A DNA stretch of 52,946 bases. It comes from Actinomycetota bacterium (lineage in GTDB: Bacteria > Actinomycetota > Acidimicrobiia > Spongiisociales > UBA4744). Positions 34,401 through 42,204 of this stretch are shown one piece after another. The position numbers were made by a program, and so were the translations under genes. Positions within the stretch are counted from its first letter, which is position 1. Each line of letters opens with the position of its first letter. The notes under the pieces are model-generated. The model ran no database searches, was not told the origin of the DNA, and worked only from the letters and a program-made list of their open reading frames with translations. The stretch spans positions 1 through 52,946 of the forward strand of contig JAADGS010000099.1 of the NCBI GenBank assembly GCA_013152275.1. Direction: 5' to 3'.

Positions 34401-35253
34401 GCCGACCTCTGCCTGGGAGGAAACCCTCCGCCGATTCCGTGGCCAATCCTGCAGCGACGAGGCGCTCACCGATATCGAGAACATCATCCTCGGGGAGGAA
34501 GAGGGCCGCCGCTGCGACGGCGACCGCAACGGGCCGGCGAGCGACAGCCAGCAGCTCTGCAAGCTTTCGTTCCGGACCTTCGAGATGGGCGGCTCGTCCC
34601 AGGACCCCGATCTGCGCGGGGATCGGGGTCCCGGTGGCTACCAGCGTGCCATCCCCCCACCGGACGGCGCCGGCCACCTCCCATGCCTCGAGTGTCTCCA
34701 CTACATTCCCTGCGAGTCCGCTCGATGAGCTGATCAGGTGTGCGGCAAGCCGGTCTGCGTCGCTCCCACCGAACAATCCCTTCACGTCGCCCAGATCCAG
34801 CCGGTCGAGGGTGAGTTCCCAGGACTGCCCCAATCTGCTCGCGGCTTCCATGAGATTCGCATAGGCAAACCGTCGATACCCGGAGATCTCCGAATGGGCG
34901 AGGACGATGATCAGCCCCGAGGAGGCTCGCGCCATCCTTGCTCTGAGCAGTGCAAGCGACGTCGCATCGGCCCACTGGGCGTCGTCGATGAGAAGGGCGC
35001 CTTCGAACTCCCCACCGAGGCCGAGTGCCTCACCGATACTGCCGGGTTCGATCTCGGTCGCCTTGAAAGCGGCCGCTCGCCGAACAGGAACCTCGTCCTG
35101 CGCGAGGCGGCGTTCGAATTCATCGAGGAGACGGGTGCGACCGCTGCCCGCCTCCCCCAGGATCGAGAGCAGCGCAACACCACCGTCACGAGCCACGTGT
35201 TCGGCTTGCTTCAGCGCTTCGAAGTGCTCTCTGCGTCCGAAGAACACGTCCAT
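31438..35253 (-). CDS. STAND-like NTPase with TPR region, membrane segment and external PQQ-type propeller
   Basis: A 1271-residue protein. Residues 1-240 are a STAND/MalT-like NTPase: P-loop GEAGSGRTRLL at 33-43, with arginine where lysine is usual, and Walker B ALLIDDAQWAD near 86-96. About residues 300-780 are alpha-helical TPR-like repeats. A basic stretch (RGLKRRKRPFR) precedes one membrane helix at about 822-845, a proline/threonine linker at about 846-875, and a seven-or-more-bladed PQQ/beta-propeller to the end (repeats of SSPAVFGESVIFGSEDGSLYG and AVDLETHEELW). The topology puts the NTPase inside and the propeller outside. It is probably a signalling receptor; the ligand and output are unknown. 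Confidence 0.82.
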   Translation of the reverse strand: MDVFFGRREHFEALKQAEHVARDGGVALLSILGEAGSGRTRLLDEFERRLAQDEVPVRRAAAFKATEIEPGSIGEALGLGGEFEGALLIDDAQWADATSLALLRARMARASSGLIIVLAHSEISGYRRFAYANLMEAASRLGQSWELTLDRLDLGDVKGLFGGSDADRLAAHLISSSSGLAGNVVETLEAWEVAGAVRWGDGTLVATGTPIPAQIGVLGRAAHLEGPERKLAELLAVARRPVAVAVAAAALFLPEDDVLDIGERLVAAGLATESAEGFLPGRGRLGEYLGSVRTAALYGALADAGVRTGIAERDPGLVGGYYLDAARWGDALPLLARAGLERADRQHLAEAYPLLDGALRAYEASGTEDPELEGKLRLARATCYRLAGWSELAAEDLTVAADRLSGVDRVHALGHAGQVADDRQLPQEAERLVAEGLLEAILAGEFGMLGSLLTLHARTLARLGFAQEADAELDKGLKILSSHGTAQQQQRGRYNEAWVAFDQGRARDAEIGFARLVDEARCTGGPALMADREAWWSRALFMAGRPDRALAVRRRSIRHADVSAGPVFLAHMALAEGAIRFGAWDTALEAADKTLALVLQQLPAWENSARYLRARALFGVGRTAEAKEEAQAALESCPKGVDGRRWRLRIRVVQLAIGVASGDAWNADEAFDLTDELLQSEWYLAAARLLIVRSKAERDPSLAAEAMALADQLGVAGVAAEAAEAGRLWNKPGAAAVITSVKAMAAHIPEEWREAWQALPEIAAALAAPEVGDEAYHEASERLSVELEQALQDAGLGVEGRLVSPAQRRARGLKRRKRPFRWTSIRVAAAVVAVTAIGLGGGFLARVVNPPPTTTTVAPVVIAPTTTTTTRPPEIWETELGPPAKNTVVGQWTFAGDLDDQERLAHNTGASRRTGVRSADGYYWKYTAGGRIESSPAVFGESVIFGSEDGSLYGIAMPSGVPPLWIEDSAGDGIIGPPTLAFLTSMSGLDPTSGMRVYYGSKDGVLRIRSDARKRTAQVWQFPTEGVVDGEIVSAPLVLGDTVYFGTNRGVLYAADTADPFDERWHVDLASPIRAASAAADGILYVPTEGGILWAVDALTGEARKCFDTGDTIVSPPVIAGDTVFIPARDAQNLYAVQVGSCNPEAGILLSITVTSPPAYADGVLYIANDNFIQAWDAVSRRQLWQFPSTSTVSPLEGRVGWPIVGDGVLYFTTDEPYLYAVDLETHEELWRYLLDGRVVSRPAILDGAIIVGDLSGTIVAIGCSNPPECR

Positions 35254-35298
35254 CGCTCCACCCTACGCCGACCCCGCGCCTCGTGCTGAAAGAAACCC

Positions 35299-36144
35299 TC
35301 AGCGACTCGAGAGTAACCCCAGCACCTTCTGCTCGATCTCCGGCCCGTCAGACCATCGGGCCTCGAGGTTCTCTGCTCCGACCCACGCGAACAGGGCCTG
35401 ACGCAGACCCATGTCGTAGCCCGAACCACTCCCGCAGTCGTATCCGCGTTCCGAGAGCGCGTCTCGCAGCACACGTGCCAACTCGGCATGGATCGGGACG
35501 AACTCGAGATCCTCGGGCCTCGGCAGGAGTAGCCGGTGGATCTCCATCAGCCGGTGCAGCTCGGCCACGGGATCGGTGTGGTCGTCGACGCGCAGATCGA
35601 CGGCCACGTCGCTGCCGGCCAGGTATCCGCCGCCTTGGCGCACGACGAGCAGCGCAGCCGACTGGCGGCCCCGCCGATCTCCCCCGGCGGCGTCACCGGC
35701 GGCCAGGGCGGCGAGCAGACGCGTTGCGAGCTCGCCGGCTCCTGCCTCGAACGCCTCCACCATCCGATCGACGACGTGGGGTCCCGCGAGGATGTTGCCC
35801 TGGCAGGCGTACCCGTCACCTGTACGGCCTCCCGCCCAGTCGAAACAGTCTGTGCCCGTGAACGAGGCCGGCTGCCCCAAGGCGTCGACCATGCCGACCT
35901 GACGAAGTTCACACTTGTCGTCGGCGTTCGTCAACCTCTGGATCGTCGCCTCGGCCGACTCGCCGGCTTCCATCGCCTGCAGCCCGTCCGGCCCGTACGT
36001 CACGTTCGCGTACGACTGGGTTGCGACAGCCCCGGCTCCTGCGCGAGCCCACGGCACAACCGATCCGACGGCCAGGAACTTCGACGCGACGGCCACACCC
36101 CACTCCTGGGCTGCCGGGTCATGAGCAACGATCGAGAAAGTCAT
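35299..36144 (-). CDS. DUF1028 family protein (Ntn-hydrolase-like)
   Basis: A 281-residue protein starting at ATG 36144. Its opening MTFSIVAHDPAAQEWGVAVA, then FLAVGSVVPWARAGAGAVAT and YGPDGLQAMEAGESAEATIQ, are typical of DUF1028, whose fold is related to Ntn hydrolases. A further segment, FTGTDCFDWAGGRTGDGYA, then CQGNILAG, follows the family pattern. The C-terminal part (about 200-281) matches the putative peptidoglycan-binding extension found in some members. The biochemical reaction is not settled. It is separated from the upstream ALDH gene by a palindromic repeat. Confidence 0.85.
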   Translation of the reverse strand: MTFSIVAHDPAAQEWGVAVASKFLAVGSVVPWARAGAGAVATQSYANVTYGPDGLQAMEAGESAEATIQRLTNADDKCELRQVGMVDALGQPASFTGTDCFDWAGGRTGDGYACQGNILAGPHVVDRMVEAFEAGAGELATRLLAALAAGDAAGGDRRGRQSAALLVVRQGGGYLAGSDVAVDLRVDDHTDPVAELHRLMEIHRLLLPRPEDLEFVPIHAELARVLRDALSERGYDCGSGSGYDMGLRQALFAWVGAENLEARWSDGPEIEQKVLGLLSSR

Positions 36145-36163
36145 ACAAGCATCCCCACTCTCT

Positions 36164-36214
36164 CGTTCTCGTGACGCTTCAAGGGAATAATCCCCGTCAA
36201 CCGTCACGAGAACG
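36164..36214. repeat. Dispersed palindrome, copy 2
   Basis: A 51-base palindrome with perfect 13-base arms, CGTTCTCGTGACG and CGTCACGAGAACG, around GGGAATAATCCCC. It sits between two genes of the same direction, 7 bases after the stop of the aldehyde dehydrogenase gene and 19 bases before the DUF1028 start. In this place it could end the ALDH transcript or lie in the DUF1028 leader. Confidence 0.85.
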
Positions 36215-36220
36215 GGAGGT

Positions 36221-37747
36221 TTATCCGAACTCGACGCCCTGGGCCAGGGGCATCTCACCGCTCCAGTTGATCGTCGTGGTCTGGCGGCGCATGTAGGCCT
36301 TCCACGCGTCCGATCCGGCCTCTCTGCCTCCGCCGGTCTCCTTCTCACCGCCGAATGCCCCGCCGATCTCGGCACCCGAGGTTCCGATGTTGACGTTGGC
36401 GATTCCGCAGTCGGAACCCTCGTGAGAGAGGAACTTCTCCGCGTTCCTCACCGAGTCGGTGAAAATCGCCGACGACAGCCCTTGGCGAACACCATTCTGG
36501 ATCTCGATCGCTTCCTCTACAGAGGACACCGCGATGATGTACAGCAACGGCGCGAATGTCTCCTCTTGAAGGATCGGGGCATCTTTGGGCATCTTCATGA
36601 TCGTTGGCTCGATGAAGTTCGCACCGAGATCTTCGAGCCGATCACCGCCGCAGAGCAATTCACCGCCCTGCTGCTTGGCGAGATCGATCGCCGTGAGCAT
36701 GTTGAACACCGCCGCCTCGTTGACGAGCGGACCCATCAAGATCCCTGGATCGAGCGGATCACCGACCGAAACCTGGCGGTACGCATCGACCATGCGCCTG
36801 GCAACTTCGTCGACGACTGTTTCGTGCACGATGAGCCTGCGAAGCGAAGTGCACCGCTGCCCGGCAGTGCCGACCGCAGCGAACAGGGCGGCACGCGTCA
36901 CAAGGCCCAGATCTGCATCGTCCATCACGATCATGGCGTTGTTGCCACCAAGCTCGAGCAGCGACCTCCCCAGACGCCGGGCGACGCCGACACCCACCTT
37001 GTACCCCATGTCGCATGAACCAGTCGCCGACACGAGCGGCACGCGGGCGTCCTTGACCATGAGGTCACCGACGTCGGCTCCACTACCGAACGCCAAGTTG
37101 AAAACCCCCTCGAACCCGCTTCCCTCCATCACCGAATGGGTGATGTTCGTTACGGCAATCGCTGCCAGCGGCGTCGAACTGGAAGGTTTCCAGACATTCG
37201 TGTCACCGCAGACGGCAGCGATCAGCGCGTTCCACGACCACACGGCGGTCGGGAAGTTGAACGAAGAGATGATGCCGATCGGTCCGAGCGGATGCCACTG
37301 TTCGTACATGCGGTGTCTCGGCCGCTCCGACGCCATCGTGACGCCGTACAACTGGCGGGAGAGGCCAACCGCGAAGTCGGCAATGTCGATCATCTCCTGA
37401 ATCTCTCCCTCGCCTTCGGAGAGGATCTTGCCCATTTCCATGGTGACCAGCGCACCCAGAGCGCTCTTCTTCTCCCGTAGCGCGTCGCCGACCCTGCGCA
37501 CATACCTTCCCCGCTCCGGCGCAGGGAGCATCCGCCAACGCTTGAACGTCTCAAGGGAATCCTGGATGACGGCCTCATAGTCTTCGGCCGAGGCACGAAC
37601 CACCTTCGCAATCACCTCACCGGTTGCCGGGTTGACCGACTCCATGGTCTTGCCGTGGGCCTGTTTCCAGCCGCTCGCATAGACACCCGAGTTGACCTCG
37701 GACAACCCGAGCGTGTCGAGAATCTCGTTCACATCCGTCTCCTTCAC
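36221..37747 (-). CDS. Aldehyde dehydrogenase, ALDH7 (alpha-aminoadipic semialdehyde) type
   Basis: A 508-residue NAD(P)-dependent dehydrogenase. The catalytic glutamate is in LGRSLLELGGNNAMIVMDDA, the catalytic cysteine in VGTAGQRCTSLRRL, and the NAD contacts in SSFNFPTAVWSWNALIA and WKPSSSTPL. The antiquitin-specific end is NVNIGTSGAEIGGAFGGEKE and GGREAGSDAWKAYMRRQT. It likely oxidises alpha-aminoadipic semialdehyde in lysine breakdown. Its start overlaps the upstream RidA-like gene by 4 bases, so the two are co-translated. Confidence 0.9.
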   Translation of the reverse strand: MKETDVNEILDTLGLSEVNSGVYASGWKQAHGKTMESVNPATGEVIAKVVRASAEDYEAVIQDSLETFKRWRMLPAPERGRYVRRVGDALREKKSALGALVTMEMGKILSEGEGEIQEMIDIADFAVGLSRQLYGVTMASERPRHRMYEQWHPLGPIGIISSFNFPTAVWSWNALIAAVCGDTNVWKPSSSTPLAAIAVTNITHSVMEGSGFEGVFNLAFGSGADVGDLMVKDARVPLVSATGSCDMGYKVGVGVARRLGRSLLELGGNNAMIVMDDADLGLVTRAALFAAVGTAGQRCTSLRRLIVHETVVDEVARRMVDAYRQVSVGDPLDPGILMGPLVNEAAVFNMLTAIDLAKQQGGELLCGGDRLEDLGANFIEPTIMKMPKDAPILQEETFAPLLYIIAVSSVEEAIEIQNGVRQGLSSAIFTDSVRNAEKFLSHEGSDCGIANVNIGTSGAEIGGAFGGEKETGGGREAGSDAWKAYMRRQTTTINWSGEMPLAQGVEFG

Positions 37748-38124
37748 CGACTCGCCACAACTTCGATCTCGACGAGAAAACCGCCGGGCAACGCAGCGAC
37801 TTCCACGGTCGCCCTCGCCGGCGGATCGCCCTCGAACCGCTTGCCATACACCTCGTTCACGATCGGAAAGTCGGCCATATTGGCCAGAAAGATCGTCGTC
37901 TTCACAACATCGGAGAACCCGAGACCGATATCGCCGAGGATCGCACCGACATTCGCCATGATCTGTCCGGTCTGGGCGGCAACATCGTCGGGAGCGCGTT
38001 CCCCGGTCGCCGGATCGATCGCAACCTGTCCGGAGATGAACACCAGGCCCCCTGCCTCCACGGCCACCGAATATGGTCCCATTGCTGCCGGTGCACTGGG
38101 TGTTTCGAGTACTCGTTTCGCCAT
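37744..38124 (-). CDS. RidA/YjgF family protein
   Basis: A 126-residue protein starting at ATG 38124. The opening ETPSAPAAMGPYSVAVEAGG, then FISGQVAIDPATGE, the arginine in DPPARATVEVAALPGG and the end LVEIEVVA are diagnostic. RidA proteins deaminate reactive enamine/imine intermediates and protect PLP enzymes. Overlap by 4 bases with the ALDH7 gene suggests it handles the cyclic imine (piperideine carboxylate) in equilibrium with the semialdehyde, or a similar intermediate; that link is inference. Confidence 0.9.
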   Translation of the reverse strand: MAKRVLETPSAPAAMGPYSVAVEAGGLVFISGQVAIDPATGERAPDDVAAQTGQIMANVGAILGDIGLGFSDVVKTTIFLANMADFPIVNEVYGKRFEGDPPARATVEVAALPGGFLVEIEVVASR

Positions 38125-38215
38125 GACTGCTCCTCGTTGCGTTGTGGGATCAAGGCTACCTCCCCCCAGTCTCGTCAATGCCGCTCGTACCGTTTCGCGC
38201 CGGCATCGACGAGAC

Positions 38216-39082
38216 TCAGTGAAGGTGCTCCGAGAGGAACCCGATGACCTCGCCGATCTGAGATCCGAACGACGCGAGGTCGCTGTGACCCGCACCCGGG
38301 ACGATCAGCACACGCCGTGTCGGCATTCGCTCGGCAAGTTCATACAGGTTGGCAATCGGGACGATCTCGTCGGCGTCGCCGTGCACGAGAAGCAATGGTG
38401 CCTGCACACGGCCGATGCGGTTGCGAGGGGCGATCTCATCGAAGTCGTAGCCGATGATGCGCTCGGTGGTATGCAGGGCGAAGTTGGCCAGAGGCCGGGG
38501 TAGCACATCGAACGGCTTCGAAGCTCCCATGAGCTCTCCGGGATGTGCGAACGCGGAGAGCGAGACCACTGCACCGAGATCGTCCCTCCGAGAAGCAGCA
38601 AGGATCGAGGCGCCGGCGCCCACCGAGTGACCGACGACGCCCACCGAGCTGACATCGTCGCGGGCGAGGAGCCAATCGACGGCAACGTCGAGGTCTTCGG
38701 CAAACCTCGGCATGGATGTGTGATCGTCGTGATCGCTCAGACCGTGATTCCGTGCATCCATGAACAGCGTGTGGAAGCCCGCCCGGTGCAGCGGCGGAGC
38801 GAACGGAAGCATCAATCCCGCATTGCCTCCCCATCCGTGGAGCACGACAACGGCCGGAGCGACACCCTGAGCCCGGATGAACCATGCGTGCAGCCGCTTG
38901 CCCCCGGGACCGTCGAGCCACACCTCCTCTTCGGGCAGGTCGAGATCCTTCGGAGTCTGCGGAATCGGACGCTGCGGCGGCCGAAACGCGAACTTCAGCG
39001 CTGCAGGGAACAGATAGACGAGCCCTGCACCGGCAAGCAGGGGCACCAGGAGCTTTCGTTTCATCGGGATGATGGTAGGCAT
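38216..39082 (-). CDS. Alpha/beta hydrolase with N-terminal membrane anchor
   Basis: A 288-residue protein. An uncleaved signal anchor (LLVPLLAGAGLVYLFPAALK, about residues 11-30) precedes an alpha/beta hydrolase: oxyanion segment VVLHGWGGNAGLML, nucleophile elbow GVVGHSVGAGAS (Ser in GHSVG, about residue 153), acid in LLVHGDADEIVP and catalytic histidine in GAGHSDLASF. It resembles the BAAT/bem46-like hydrolases. The start could be ATG 39082 or ATG 39064; neither has a strong ribosome-binding site. The substrate is unknown. Confidence 0.85.
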   Translation of the reverse strand: MPTIIPMKRKLLVPLLAGAGLVYLFPAALKFAFRPPQRPIPQTPKDLDLPEEEVWLDGPGGKRLHAWFIRAQGVAPAVVVLHGWGGNAGLMLPFAPPLHRAGFHTLFMDARNHGLSDHDDHTSMPRFAEDLDVAVDWLLARDDVSSVGVVGHSVGAGASILAASRRDDLGAVVSLSAFAHPGELMGASKPFDVLPRPLANFALHTTERIIGYDFDEIAPRNRIGRVQAPLLLVHGDADEIVPIANLYELAERMPTRRVLIVPGAGHSDLASFGSQIGEVIGFLSEHLH

Positions 39083-39263
39083 GGTTCAGTCGGCAACCGT
39101 CGGAGGCGCACTCCGCATTTCGCGATTCTTCGGTCCGACGTCCGTATCTCTGTCGACCGCGCAGAGGCAAAGCGCGGAGACCGGGTAGGAGGCACGGAGT
39201 ACCCACCGTCATGCATCTCGAAAGGAATCCCGATCCGACGACGAGCCGATCGAGACGGGCGGC

Positions 39264-39620
39264 TCAGTCGGTACTGCTGCTGCAGCCGCAGGCGCCGGCC
39301 ACATTTGGGTTGTCGATCGCGAATCCCGTGTACATCGGGTCGCTGCCGTAGTCGAGGGTTGAGCCGCGAACGTGCTCGAGCGATTCGGGATCTATCACGA
39401 CCCTCACACCCTCGCGAAAGTTCTCAACGATGTCTCCTGGTGAAACCTGCGTGTCGAAGTACAACTCGTACGAGGAACCGGAACAGCCGCCTGGACGAAC
39501 TCCGATACGCAACAGGAGGGAAGGATCGTCCTCGGCCCGCACGAGCTCGTGCACCTTCGCAATCGCCGCATCCGTCAAGGTCACTGCCCGCCTCGTGGAC
39601 TCGCTCTCGAGAGACTGCAT
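39264..39620 (-). CDS. HesB/IscA/ErpA-type iron-sulfur carrier
   Basis: A 118-residue A-type carrier starting at ATG 39620. VTLTDAAIAKVHELVRAEDD, then RIGVRPGGCSGSSYELYFD supplies the first cluster cysteine, and the C-terminal ACGCSSS supplies the other two. It holds and hands over Fe-S clusters to target proteins. It diverges from the Mrp/ApbC ATPase gene, with 40 bases between starts, an arrangement that suggests shared control of Fe-S assembly. ErpA versus IscA cannot be separated here. Confidence 0.9.
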   Translation of the reverse strand: MQSLESESTRRAVTLTDAAIAKVHELVRAEDDPSLLLRIGVRPGGCSGSSYELYFDTQVSPGDIVENFREGVRVVIDPESLEHVRGSTLDYGSDPMYTGFAIDNPNVAGACGCSSSTD

Positions 39621-39660
39621 CCGACCGCTCCTCCGCCTTCGATGGGCGACACCCTAGCTG

Positions 39661-40854
39661 ATGTCGGCAGATGGCAACATCGATGTAGTGGACACTCGTA
39701 TCTACGATGTCCCCGTGACCGAGGACCGTATTCTGACCGCGCTGCGTGGCGTGCTCGACCCAGAGCTCGGCGGTAACATCGTCGACCTGGGGATGGTGCG
39801 GTCCGTCGATACCGCACCCGACGGGTCCGTCACCATCGGTGTTGCCCTGACCGTCGCCACATGCCCGTTACGCGATCGAATCGAACAGGACGTGATCAGG
39901 AAGGTCTCCGCGCTCGAAGGGGTGACGGACGTCAAGGTGGAGACCCGCACGATGGACGCCGAGCAGCGTGCCCAACTCATGGCCGTTGCCCGGCAGCGAG
40001 CCCGCGACAATGCTCAGCCAACACACGTGAGCCCGCTGACCAGAGTGGTGGCGGTCGGCAGCGGCAAAGGGGGCGTCGGGAAGTCCTCGATCAGCGTCAA
40101 TCTGAGTTTCGCTCTCGCCGATCTCGGCCACCGTGTCGGCCTTCTCGATGCCGACATCTGGGGATTCTCGATTCCGAGACTCGTCGGAACGCAAACTCGG
40201 CTTTCGGCGGGAGAAGACCGCCTCATCGTTCCGGTGGACGTCTCGGGCATTCAGGTGGTCTCCACCGGACTGATCGTCGAGGCCGAAGACACGGCCCTCA
40301 TGTGGAGAGGGCTCATGCTCTCGAAGGCGCTCGAGCAGTTCCTCAACCAGGTCGCCTGGTCGGACGACCTCGACTACCTCATCATCGACCTTCCACCGGG
40401 CACGGGGGACGTGCAGATGGCACTCTCGCGCATGCTCCCCCAGGCGGAGCTCGTCGTCGTCACAACCCCACAGATCGCCGCCCAGAAGGTTGCAGCGCGC
40501 GCAGCCAACATGGCCCGGCGGTCGTTCCTCCCGCTGCTCGGCGTGATCGAGAACATGGCAGGCTTCACCTGCGAACACGGAACCACCTATGACCTGTTCG
40601 GCCAAGGTGGCGGCCAGAGCCTGGCAGATGACCTCGGTGTGCCACTCATCGGGCAGATACCCCTCGACCCGCTGGTCGTCGCCGATGGCGATGCCGGTTC
40701 ACCGACCGTTCGCGCCCACCCCGGGTCGCCCACGGCGGAAGCGTTTCGCGATGCCGCAATGCGGCTCGCCGAGGCCTTGCCACCGGCCGGGGATGAAACC
40801 TGCACCGGTCGAATCGCCCGCATTCTCGAGGAACTCCAAGACCCCACAGACTGA
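39661..40854 (+). CDS. Mrp/ApbC-family iron-sulfur carrier ATPase
   Basis: A 397-residue protein with an N-terminal MIP18 domain (ILTALRGVLDPELGGNIVDL, then TVATCPLRDRIEQDV) and a P-loop domain (deviant Walker A VAVGSGKGGVGKSSISVNL near residue 130, LDADIWGFSIPRLVG, DLPPGTGDVQMALS, IENMAGFTCEHG). Many relatives carry a CxxC for the bridging cluster; here only CEHG with a single cysteine is seen, a pattern also found in actinobacterial Mrp. It would carry 4Fe-4S clusters to apoproteins. Confidence 0.92.
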   Translation: MSADGNIDVVDTRIYDVPVTEDRILTALRGVLDPELGGNIVDLGMVRSVDTAPDGSVTIGVALTVATCPLRDRIEQDVIRKVSALEGVTDVKVETRTMDAEQRAQLMAVARQRARDNAQPTHVSPLTRVVAVGSGKGGVGKSSISVNLSFALADLGHRVGLLDADIWGFSIPRLVGTQTRLSAGEDRLIVPVDVSGIQVVSTGLIVEAEDTALMWRGLMLSKALEQFLNQVAWSDDLDYLIIDLPPGTGDVQMALSRMLPQAELVVVTTPQIAAQKVAARAANMARRSFLPLLGVIENMAGFTCEHGTTYDLFGQGGGQSLADDLGVPLIGQIPLDPLVVADGDAGSPTVRAHPGSPTAEAFRDAAMRLAEALPPAGDETCTGRIARILEELQDPTD

Positions 40855-40994
40855 CGCCTGCTGGGGCGAAACAAAGGACTAGTCACTGCGAGGGAAGTCA
40901 CAACAGACCCCAGGTCGCGAGGATCGATGGTCGATACTTGAGACAGAACGTGCCTGAACCGCTGGGAGGCGCACCGCACGAGCGCTGGGAGCAT

Positions 40995-41025
40995 GAGGGC
41001 CGGCAATGCCGGCCCTCTTTTTCTT
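40995..41025 (+). terminator. Intrinsic terminator after the Mrp gene
   Basis: GAGGGCCGGC (40995-41004), AAT loop area, GCCGGCCCTC (41008-41017), then TTTTTCTT. This is a perfect 10-bp stem with a clear T-tract. It ends plus-strand transcription before the convergent M23 peptidase gene. The 140 bases between the Mrp stop and this hairpin hold no recognised gene. Confidence 0.88.
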
Positions 41026-41037
41026 ATCCACCTTCTC

Positions 41038-42204
41038 TTATCCGCACAGGCCCTTCACCAACGGGTACGGGTCGACTGCGTCGCCGTGATCAGGATGAAA
41101 CTCGAAGTGGAGGTGCGGCAACCAGTCGGGAGCGTTTCCGGAGGAACCGACATAGCCGATGAGCTCGCCCGTCGCGACGATCTGCCCGACGCGGAGTCCA
41201 TCCGCCCAGGCCTGAAGGTGGGCGTAGTAATAGGAGTCGCCCGAGTCCGAGTGCAGCCAGATCGTGATTCCCCCAAGACCTCCCTCCTTGAGTTGATAGA
41301 TCGAACCGGACTCGATCGCCACGATGGGTGTCCATCGTTCGGCCATCATGTCCACTCCCTTATGAGTCCGGCCTCCCGAGCGGGCGGCACCCCACGTATC
41401 GCTGAACGCCGTGAAACCGTCGATCGGACACGCCTGAGTGACACCGGATGGCGGGACTGTGGTGGTCGTCGTGGTCGTCGTCGTAACGCCGGATGTCGTG
41501 GTCGTCGTCGTGGCGCCGGTCGTCGTGGTCGTTGTGGTAACTGTCGTCGTCGTGGCAGCTCGGCGGGCAGCCTCCTCGGCGGCCCTCCTCGCCGCTTCAG
41601 CCTGCCGGGCGGCCTCCTCGGCCGCTCGCCGGGCTTCCTCTTCGGCGCGCCGGGCCTTCAATGCCTCGTATGTCCTCTGGGCATCGGCGATCTTCTCGGA
41701 GAGATCGGCAGCGAGCGCCTGCATGTCCTGGGTGATCGCGACCTGGTCTTGACGAGCGACCTCGAGATCGGAGAGCCGGCGTTCGTACACGCCCTTGAGG
41801 ATGCCCAGATCATTGACGAGACGCTGATCTGCCGATGCAGCCTCCTCGAGGTATCCGTATTCGGGACTCACACCGCCGTCCAACACCATCAGCGCGAACA
41901 TGTCCGATCCGCGTGCATTCATGTACATCTGCACTGCCCGATCCTGGACCTTGCGTGTCGCGAGGTTCACTTCGACTCGTGAACTCGCCACCATCTGCTC
42001 CAAGGATGCGACCTGATCCTCCAACTCCGAGGACTTTGCCCATGCGTCCCCGTACTGGACGGCGAGCACATCGGCCTCTCGCCTCAATTGGTCGAGTTGG
42101 CGAGCGGCTCTATCGAGATCTTCCTGGTTGACTTCGGCGAGCGCCGGTGCCGCGAGCGCCACGACGAGGATCACAGCCGCTGCAATTCGGAGTCGGTGCC
42201 TCAT
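41038..42204 (-). CDS. Secreted M23 metallopeptidase with coiled coil (EnvC-like)
   Basis: A 388-residue protein. Signal peptide RIAAAVILVVALAAPALAEV (about residues 6-25), then a long coiled coil (about 30-215: LDQLRREADVLAVQYGDAW through an Ala/Glu/Arg-rich end), a nearly pure threonine linker, and a C-terminal M23 domain with zinc ligands in GGRTHKGVDMMAE and PHLHFEF. It should cut or regulate peptidoglycan. The linker is coded by a microsatellite-like ACN repeat (41459-41556 on the complementary strand). ATG 42204 overlaps the upstream gene stop by 4 bases. Confidence 0.88.
   Translation of the reverse strand: MRHRLRIAAAVILVVALAAPALAEVNQEDLDRAARQLDQLRREADVLAVQYGDAWAKSSELEDQVASLEQMVASSRVEVNLATRKVQDRAVQMYMNARGSDMFALMVLDGGVSPEYGYLEEAASADQRLVNDLGILKGVYERRLSDLEVARQDQVAITQDMQALAADLSEKIADAQRTYEALKARRAEEEARRAAEEAARQAEAARRAAEEAARRAATTTTVTTTTTTTGATTTTTTSGVTTTTTTTTTVPPSGVTQACPIDGFTAFSDTWGAARSGGRTHKGVDMMAERWTPIVAIESGSIYQLKEGGLGGITIWLHSDSGDSYYYAHLQAWADGLRVGQIVATGELIGYVGSSGNAPDWLPHLHFEFHPDHGDAVDPYPLVKGLCG

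Noticed and set aside
40855-40994. A small RNA gene after the Mrp gene
   Set aside because: The stretch precedes a good terminator but shows no recognisable RNA fold or promoter; it may simply be the 3' untranslated region.
41459-41556. Possible CRISPR or satellite in the GTC/GTG-rich stretch
   Set aside because: It is the codon repeat of the threonine linker in the M23 peptidase, without spacers.
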